Shown: positions 57,845-64,000 of the stretch, piece after piece
Position numbering within the stretch: the first letter of the stretch is position 1
How the letters are laid out: each line of letters opens with the position of its first letter
Source: Muricea muricata
Taxonomy: Eukaryota > Cnidaria > Anthozoa > Malacalcyonacea > Plexauridae
Length of the DNA stretch: 64,000 bases
Direction of reading: 5' to 3'
NCBI GenBank assembly: GCA_963855995.1
Contig: OY979718.1
Span: 44,060,059-44,124,058, forward strand
Translations under genes and position numbers: made by a program
Notes under the pieces: model-generated
What the model was told of the DNA's origin: nothing
The model's input: only the letters and a program-made list of their open reading frames with translations
The model's database searches: none

Positions 57845-58888
57845 CTGGGTCTTTATATAAACGATTTGCCAAATTGCCTTGAACAACACCTAGAATGTTT
57901 GCTGACGATACCAGCTTAACAGCTGCGGGAGAGACATTGAGTGAAGTAGAGAAGAGGGCTAATGAAGACCTGAGAAATGTTCATAACTGGCTATCTGCAA
58001 ATAAACTAAATTTGAATATTGCTAAAACTGAGTATGTCTTAATTGGATCACGACATAGGATAAACAGTTTGGATATTCAACCATCAATCAATATTGATAA
58101 ACAATCTGTTAAAAGAGTCAAACATTCCAAAGTGCTCGGGGTTCAAGTTGACGAGCATTTAGCCTGAACTAAACATATTGAATTTATCGCTGGTAAAATA
58201 TCATCCGGAATTGGCGCTATAAAAAAAGCAAAGGAATTTGTTGACCGAAACACTCTGGTTTTGATTTATAATGCTCTAGTTCAGCCACACTTTGATTACT
58301 GTTGTGAGGTTTGGGACGTATTAGGTAAAACACTTAGCGATCGTCTTCAAAAACTGCAAGACAGGGCGGCTAGAATAATTATGAATTTCAAAAATGAATC
58401 AGGACAATCCTTGTTAGCACGTAATTCACTTGGTTGGATTAACCTTGAAGAACGCAGAGCACATATAAAAGCTAAACTTATGTATAAATCGATTAACAAC
58501 TTAGCTCCTGAAAGACTAAGTAACCTATTTCAAAATTCAAATACAATTTACGATTATGATTTAAGAGGGTCTTCAACTAGGCTTTGCCTTCCAAGACCCA
58601 AAACAGAATTTATGAAAAAAAGTTTTAGCTATAATGGGGCCTACGTCTGGAATCATATTCCGGAAGACATAAGAACTTCGGCATCATATAAGTCGTTTTG
58701 TCAAAAGCTTTCTTCCTCGACCTTTTCGTGTGGTAGTTGATATTAATATATGATGTATTTAACATAAGTATTTAAGGGGGAGGGGGGGGGTGGTGTTAGG
58801 GATTAATTTTATGGTAGTGGGATTGGTGCACACCTCTTTTGGAAATCAGCAAATGTTGAAAAGATTGTGTGTTTTTTAAATAAAGTTC

Positions 58889-58920
<32 letters not shown>
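57845..58920 (+). pseudogene. 5'-truncated LINE: end of RT and C-terminal region
   Basis: Starts within the RT domain (LYINDLPNCL), shifts frame, then FADDTSLTAAG (the active-site FADD), NWLSANKLNLNIAKTEYVLIG and KVLGVQVDEHL; a stop at 58165-58167; then LIYNALVQPHFDYCCEVWD, LQKLQDRAARII and a C-terminal YVWNHIPEDIRTS block ending at 58740. A 3' UTR with AATAAA (58879-58884) and an (ATTG)n tail closes the element. This order and the microsatellite tail are typical of CR1/L2/Rex-type LINEs. With one frameshift and one stop it is inactive but relatively young. Confidence 0.85.
58891..58920 (+). repeat. (ATTG)n microsatellite, LINE 3' tail
   Basis: Seven and a half uninterrupted ATTG units directly after the LINE 3' UTR. 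Confidence 0.9.
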
Positions 58921-60142
58921 CTTCTTTCTTGATCGAGCTTTATATGCCATTGCGTTCAGTGTCCTTGATATAGGAGTCATTTATGGCCTTGGGTTCAATT
59001 CCCGAACACTGAGTGGCTGCCTTCAGCTCTTTCAAATATTGAGATAACCTATTGTAACAAGATGATCCAACGTTGCCACACTGTAATCAATTTATCAACG
59101 CGTAACTCACGCAGAAACAACGACAGACAAACACGTAGTTTCTCGTTGACGGGAAACTGTATTCCCGAAGAGCAATAAATAGGTTTGTTTTAAGTCAACG
59201 ACATATATCTAGTTTACTATGCAGTTTACTTGTGGTATGGTTTGTTATGCACAAGCTGCGACAGACAAGTTTTCTCGTTGATAAGAAACTGCATTCCTGA
59301 ACTGCAATATGTTTGCTTTGAGGTAACGCCACGTGTATAGTTTGCTCTGCAGTTTACTTGTGATATAACCAATAAAATGCCCGGTTATTATACAAAGCTT
59401 TGAGCAGCAATCTTTCTCGTTGATAAATAGAAAGATGTTTTCCCGAAGATAAATTACAACCATTTGCAAGCTACCGTTCACCGTGCATTCAAAACAACGT
59501 TTTAAAAAGTTATGAATAGCATGTTAGTCAGTTGAAACTTATTAGTTTCAGCTGTCAAACTTGTAAGTTTTGAACGCGTAACTTGTAGTTTTGTGCGCGT
59601 AACTTGAAGTTTTGGTGCCGTAACTTGTAGTTTTGATGCCATAACTTGTAGTTTTGATGCCGTAACTTGTAGTTAACATGTATCTAGTATACTCTGCAGT
59701 TTTATTTGTTATATAACCTATAATATGCGTGGTTATGTACAGGCCTGTTTTGCATGTTGGTAGTGATTACCATCGTTATGTAAGTGTCATTTCTAGGAGC
59801 AATAGCTTCCTCGCTCGACTCTCGCATCTTGTATATAACCATGCATTTTATATTTATATCAGTTGTTAACCATTATTAAATGATACAAACTGAATCGCAC
59901 TTTCCGCGTTAGGGCGTATAGAATATACAATGTGTGACCGTCTGTCGTTGTTTCGAAGTGAATTACGTGTTGACAAATTGGTTACAGAGTGACAACGTAG
60001 TGCCATTTTGTTTGCAATGTTATCTCATTACTTGAAAGAGCTAAATTCAGTGTTTGGGAATCAAACCCAAGGCCATATATAAATGACTCCTATATCAAGG
60101 ACACTGAACGCAATGGCTTATAAAGCTCGATCAAGAAAGAAG
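58921..60142. mobile_element. long-TIR element with internal tandem repeats
   Basis: The left arm (58921-~59128) begins CTTCTTTCTTGATCGAGCTT and the right arm (~59931-60142) is its diverged complement, including CATTGCGTTCAGTGTCCTTG and AAACAACGACAGAC. Inside are about two and a half units of a ~125-bp repeat (59137-59400: TCTCGTTGA..GAAACTG..CTGCAGTTTACTTGTG) and a ~21-bp repeat (59560-59672). No transposase. No clear target duplication; the left end abuts the LINE tail. Confidence 0.75.
59560..59672 (+). repeat. GTAGTTTTGATGCCGTAACTT tandem repeat
   Basis: Five units of about 21 bp with variation GCGCGTAACTT / TGCCGTAACTT / TGCCATAACTT. Confidence 0.85.
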
Positions 60143-60367
60143 AACGGCCCACGGGATGTCAAAAAAGACAATAGATCAACACACCAGTCAACTCTTCCGG
60201 CATACATATCAAACGTAAATATTGCAATATTTTTGTGCTGTTGTTTATACATTCATACACGCTTAGATATTTGCAATTGTACTATGTTTTTTAACCATGC
60301 TCAATATATTCTATACTGCGTGCTTTGTCAGAGATATTGGTCAATTAACTTGATACAAACTTTATGT

Positions 60368-60472
60368 ACTATTTACAACATGAGCGGCCGTGTTGTATCA
60401 GCATATACAAACTCGAGCCGAAGGCGAGAGTTGTATATCTGATACAACACGGACGCGAATTTTGTAAATAGC
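60368..60472. repeat. hairpin element
   Basis: ACTATTTACAA..CCGTGTTGTATCAG.ATATACAA.CTC, loop GAGCCGAAGGC, and the complementary arm GAG.GTTGTATAT.TGATACAACACGG..TTGTAAATAGC. Confidence 0.8.
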
Positions 60473-61436
60473 TTGTGAAACTCTCCAATTCTATAGATCA
60501 GTTTGCGAAGTAATTTTGAAAATACATCTTATATATAAGACGAGAACATCAAAGTTAAAAGGTATGAAAATCAACAGAGTTCTGTATCAGAGTACGCAGA
60601 CTCCTTCGCGCTCATGATTTCTTTTGTGTTTTCTTTATGAATTATTAATGACTTTCACAAGATAAATTTTAAATCAATTTTTCTACCTTACGGACGGTAG
60701 GGCTGGGATATTTTTGAGGCCTTTTTCCTTGTTCCTTCGGCTTACAAATCCACGGAGAACTATAAGGGCTTTTCTTCTGACTCCTGCTAAGAAGAAAAGG
60801 ATAATTTCACTATTTGTCAGACCGGCCTGCAAGCTTGTTAAGTTTATTGAATTAACTCACAACCGACAGCTGGCCGGGCCAATATTATTAATTCGAATAC
60901 AAAATTAACAGTTGGTTTTGTTGAAATATTAATTCATAACTGAGCACCATCACCTGTCAGGCTTTGTTTTATACCGTTGAGAAAAAGAAGTAGAAGTGGG
61001 AACTGGTCAATTTTGCCCGTAAATAACCGAAACAGGAGTACATGAAAACTGCGAATTGGCCGCCATCTTGGACAGTGGCGACCGCCAATCAGCGAAAATT
61101 CTGAAAAATTCCAAGAAGAGGAAAGCAATATTACCAGAGTGTATTACCAGTGCTGTACGTTGCTATGAATTAATGCGAGAGTTCGAGACTTAAATTTTAA
61201 TCTTCTAGAATCCTTGCTAATCTTTTGCGCAGTAATGTATAGATAGAGGGTGGTAAAGGGTGGGGGTTGGCTGTTGGTCACGTTTCACAGCGACAAAAAA
61301 GCATAGTAAAAATAACTTTATTTTTAATGTTTGTCAACGCAAATGTCTCGCATTTTCTGCCATTCCCCCTTCAACTTTAAAATGCTAAACACTAGATTTG
61401 ACCAGTTAATCAACAATTTTAGGACGCGTTTGAAAA

Positions 61437-61488
61437 AGTCGCTATCCGGTGGATAACTTTATCCACCTTTCGTACAACCGCCCCCTGG
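61437..61488. repeat. single hAT-like MITE end
   Basis: TCGCTATCCGGTGGATAACTTTATCCACCTTTCGTACAACCGCCCCCTG matches the right end of 20260-20507. No partner end was found nearby. Confidence 0.6.
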
Positions 61489-61864
61489 TCGTTTGTTGAG
61501 AATTGCGAAAGATTTTCTGGCTACGATTCTAATTCGTAATGCAGTCACGAAAGAGAAACAACCAAGTAAATTCGTCGTTCCCATAAATTATTTTGTGATT
61601 TTATTACTGCGAATAATGAACTAGCTGTTATCTGAATAACGTTTAGGGTTTCGTCGCTCATATAGTACTGTCAAAGTGTCACATCCCCTCTAGAAACTAC
61701 GAACAATTGGTGCGTGGATATTGACAATGGCATACTCAATGGAGTTATTCCCATTATCAGAAAAATCACGTAAATCACGTAAATTAATCACGTAATTAAC
61801 ACTATTAATTAATCACGAAAATTTATTAAGCAGATGAACGTTCTTGAGTGGATAATGATGCATT

Positions 61865-62160
61865 AATTTGGTTCAGGCCATATTTAACTGATTGGAAACA
61901 AAAACGGTATGTTAATGGTAGCCTCTCTAATAGCCGGACTATCGATAAATTGTGGGGTTCCGCAGGGTTGTATATTTGGTCCATTTTTGTCTATCAATGA
62001 CCTGTCAAATTGCTTGAATCAGGGTTTACCTAGAGTATTCATATGGTGGCGTAGTCATATAAGTTTTCAATGTAACAAATCAATTGAGATACAAGATCGT
62101 ATGAATACCGCGTTAAAAAGTCTAAATTCGATTACAGCCCCCATATTAAAAGATAAATTC
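61865..62160 (+). pseudogene. LINE RT fragment with destroyed active site
   Basis: Reading across frameshifts: WFRPYLTDWKQKRYVNGSLS, then INCGVPQGCIFGPFLSINDL, then SNCLNQGLPRVF and ISFQCNKSIEIQDRMNTALK. The order is that of RT motifs 4-5 of CR1/L2-type LINEs, but where (F/Y)ADD is expected the sequence reads FIWWRSH. It ends at a C-tract followed by (CA)n at about 62168-62197. Confidence 0.75.
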
Positions 62161-62224
62161 TATTACAGCCCCCCCCCCCCCCCCACACACACACACAACT
62201 TTCCTAATACACATTACTAATCCG

Positions 62225-63116
62225 GTCATATTGTTATGTTACAGGCAGGAATGTTTCGTTCTTTGATCTAACACGAATTCTATCGATTTCAGAACTGGGA
62301 TTAATGGACGGAACTTAACGATTGACTGATTGAGCTTCCAAACTGGTACAACGCTAATACTGAATCACTTCCTCATTCAACATCTGGCAGTACAGTTACT
62401 AGTTGTGAAAGAAAAATGCAGTGAACTAGAATATCTTGATTTCTGGTTTTCTCCCTAGCTGTAATAGAACACCTTTTCTGATTTTGAATATTAAGCCCCC
62501 AGCAAGTGATTTTAAATGCATACTTATCAAATAATTCAAATTTATATTAAATTTTATTTGCTAACGTTTCCTTGTTACATCGCAACATGATATATACAAT
62601 AAATGAATATGAGTTCTATCAATATATACATCATACATGATTTAGTTAAAAATTCAAGTGAAAGGGACGTTAAAAATTCATGTGATTTGGTAAAAGGACC
62701 GTCACGGTAAAAATTCATTCATATTTTTACCGTTTCTAATATAAACCTTAGTTATCATGTATATATACTGTGCGAACCATGGTATTAGTTTTACAAGATA
62801 TTTATGCAGTACGTAGTGAAATTGAGCAGTGCTATTCATTAAAACTTACGAACATCGAGACAAAGTTGTGAGAACACCTTTGCAATGTTGATATTTAATG
62901 CTGGTCACATGATTGAAAAATTAAGGGTTGTTCCATATTCAAGGTGGACAACGCTATTAGTTCAAAAAATATACTAAACACGATAGGACGATGTTAAAAC
63001 TTAATTGGAAATGGACTTATGATTCGACATTCTTTATCCAAAAATAGCAAAGGTAACAAGAAGATAATGTTTTAGCTAGAAAATAAAGGAGAGGAAAATA
63101 GAGAAAAATAAAATTG
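62225..63116. other. no gene recognised
   Basis: AT-rich sequence without a convincing coding frame or element. Confidence 0.45.
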
Positions 63117-63123
63117 AAGAATT

Positions 63124-64000
63124 TTTCAAGGAATCCGTGGAACGGCGGAAAAGAGGGATTCTGGACTTGTGAAATCGATAAGAATGTGAGGTATTAGGTG
63201 TTTGAAGGAGAACTGGTTGTAAATTACTGTAATCAAAGTGCGTCAACATTTTGAGAAAGTTTGCTTTGCCATATAGCTTCAAAACTAGCAATGATGGATT
63301 CCTGGTAAGCAATAATGATTCTAAAAATATACCTCCACTACTATCATCGAAGAAACTTTTGAAACTGGATTGGGCAAAAAGTGCATGAAAGCACAAAGGA
63401 ATTTTGTTGTTTTGATAGACAAGTCGAGATCAACATGATAATGCCCTAATGCTGGGAAAAAACTTCTGCTTAATGGTTTTAGGTGCCTTCCAAAGAAGTG
63501 GTAGAACGATGAGTTAGATCCGTATTATTAGCGACCAACATGTGTGCCTAAATGTGCAAAACAAACCTCTGATATCTATTTCCGCTGTTACCGGCCGAAC
63601 TCGTTTACTTTACCACTTTGTTGACTCCTTAGCCTCGGCGGATACATAACATGATTGAATATCAATAATCTAACCCATGCGTGTCACTTCCAAGCTTTAT
63701 CATGCTGATTTCGTTTGCCTGTCAAAAGAACAAACTTCGTTGTGCTTTAAAGCATTTTTTCTCTCAATCTAGTCCCAAACGTGCATTTCACGACACCACT
63801 GGAGGTACTTTAAAAATTATTATTGCTTATTAGGGATCCATAATGGCTAGTTTTGAAGATATATGGCAAATCAGACTTTCTCAAACGTTGACCATGATAA
63901 TTTACGTCCAGTTATCCTTTAAACGTCTAATACCTCCCATTTGTAACGATTCTAGAAGTCCAGAATCTCACTTTTCCGCCGATCCACGGATTCTTTGAAA
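63124..64000. mobile_element. long inverted-repeat element reaching the window edge
   Basis: The left arm 63124-63346 (TTTCAAGGAATCCGTGGAAC..GCGGAAAAG..GATTCTGGACTT) is the diverged complement of 63790-64000, which ends ..CCACGGATTCTTTGAAA at the last base. The 440-bp centre has no recognised gene. Ends and target duplication cannot be fixed because the element may continue past the window. Confidence 0.75.

Noticed and set aside
60083..60442. 119-codon plus-strand frame
   Set aside because: It starts inside a TIR and ends in a hairpin element; a chance frame over repeats.

Overview
The window looks like nuclear DNA from a multicellular marine invertebrate, most likely a cnidarian. It is AT-rich, its real genes are split by kilobase-scale introns, and the space between them is filled with foldback elements, MITEs, hAT and integrase-like DNA transposons, LINE fragments, a Penelope-like 3' end and a Ty3/gypsy remnant. 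The taxon is inferred: animal BCCT transporters plus this mix of repeats fit Cnidaria, but nothing in the sequence proves it.

Layout. 0-10.3 kb: a Penelope-like 3' end, a 1.87-kb foldback element with a 9-bp target duplication (2504-4369), a snapback palindrome next to a decayed hAT transposase, a LINE remnant split by a foldback transposon (exact 6-bp target duplication), and a 1.2-kb hAT element (8-bp target duplication) lying 286 bp upstream of a gene start. 10.6-29.4 kb: two tandem, same-strand, two-exon genes for BCCT-family (betaine/carnitine/choline) transporters. Each has one 4.5-5.1 kb phase-2 intron at the same position, so they are paralogues. 32.2-38.0 kb, minus strand: the C-terminal half of an angiotensin-converting-enzyme-like (ACE, M2) gene with zinc ligands intact, but with one expected exon not found and a frameshift in the last exon. 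A gypsy remnant, itself split by a MITE, sits in one of its introns. 38.3-40.5 kb: a retrotransposon RT C-terminus and a second foldback copy of the integrase-like family. 40.5-54.5 kb: mostly non-coding, with MITEs, hairpins and a diverged ~0.8-kb tandem duplication. 54.5-56.7 kb, minus strand: the 5' end of an unrecognised multi-exon gene, inferred from an ATG, clean splice sites and phase-compatible short exons. 57.8-64 kb: LINE remnants, a TIR element full of tandem repeats, and a long inverted repeat cut by the window edge.

The only complete, apparently functional genes are the two BCCT transporters. They would import trimethylammonium osmolytes such as glycine betaine, a plausible role in osmoregulation. 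The rest is best read as a record of nested transposon insertion around them.
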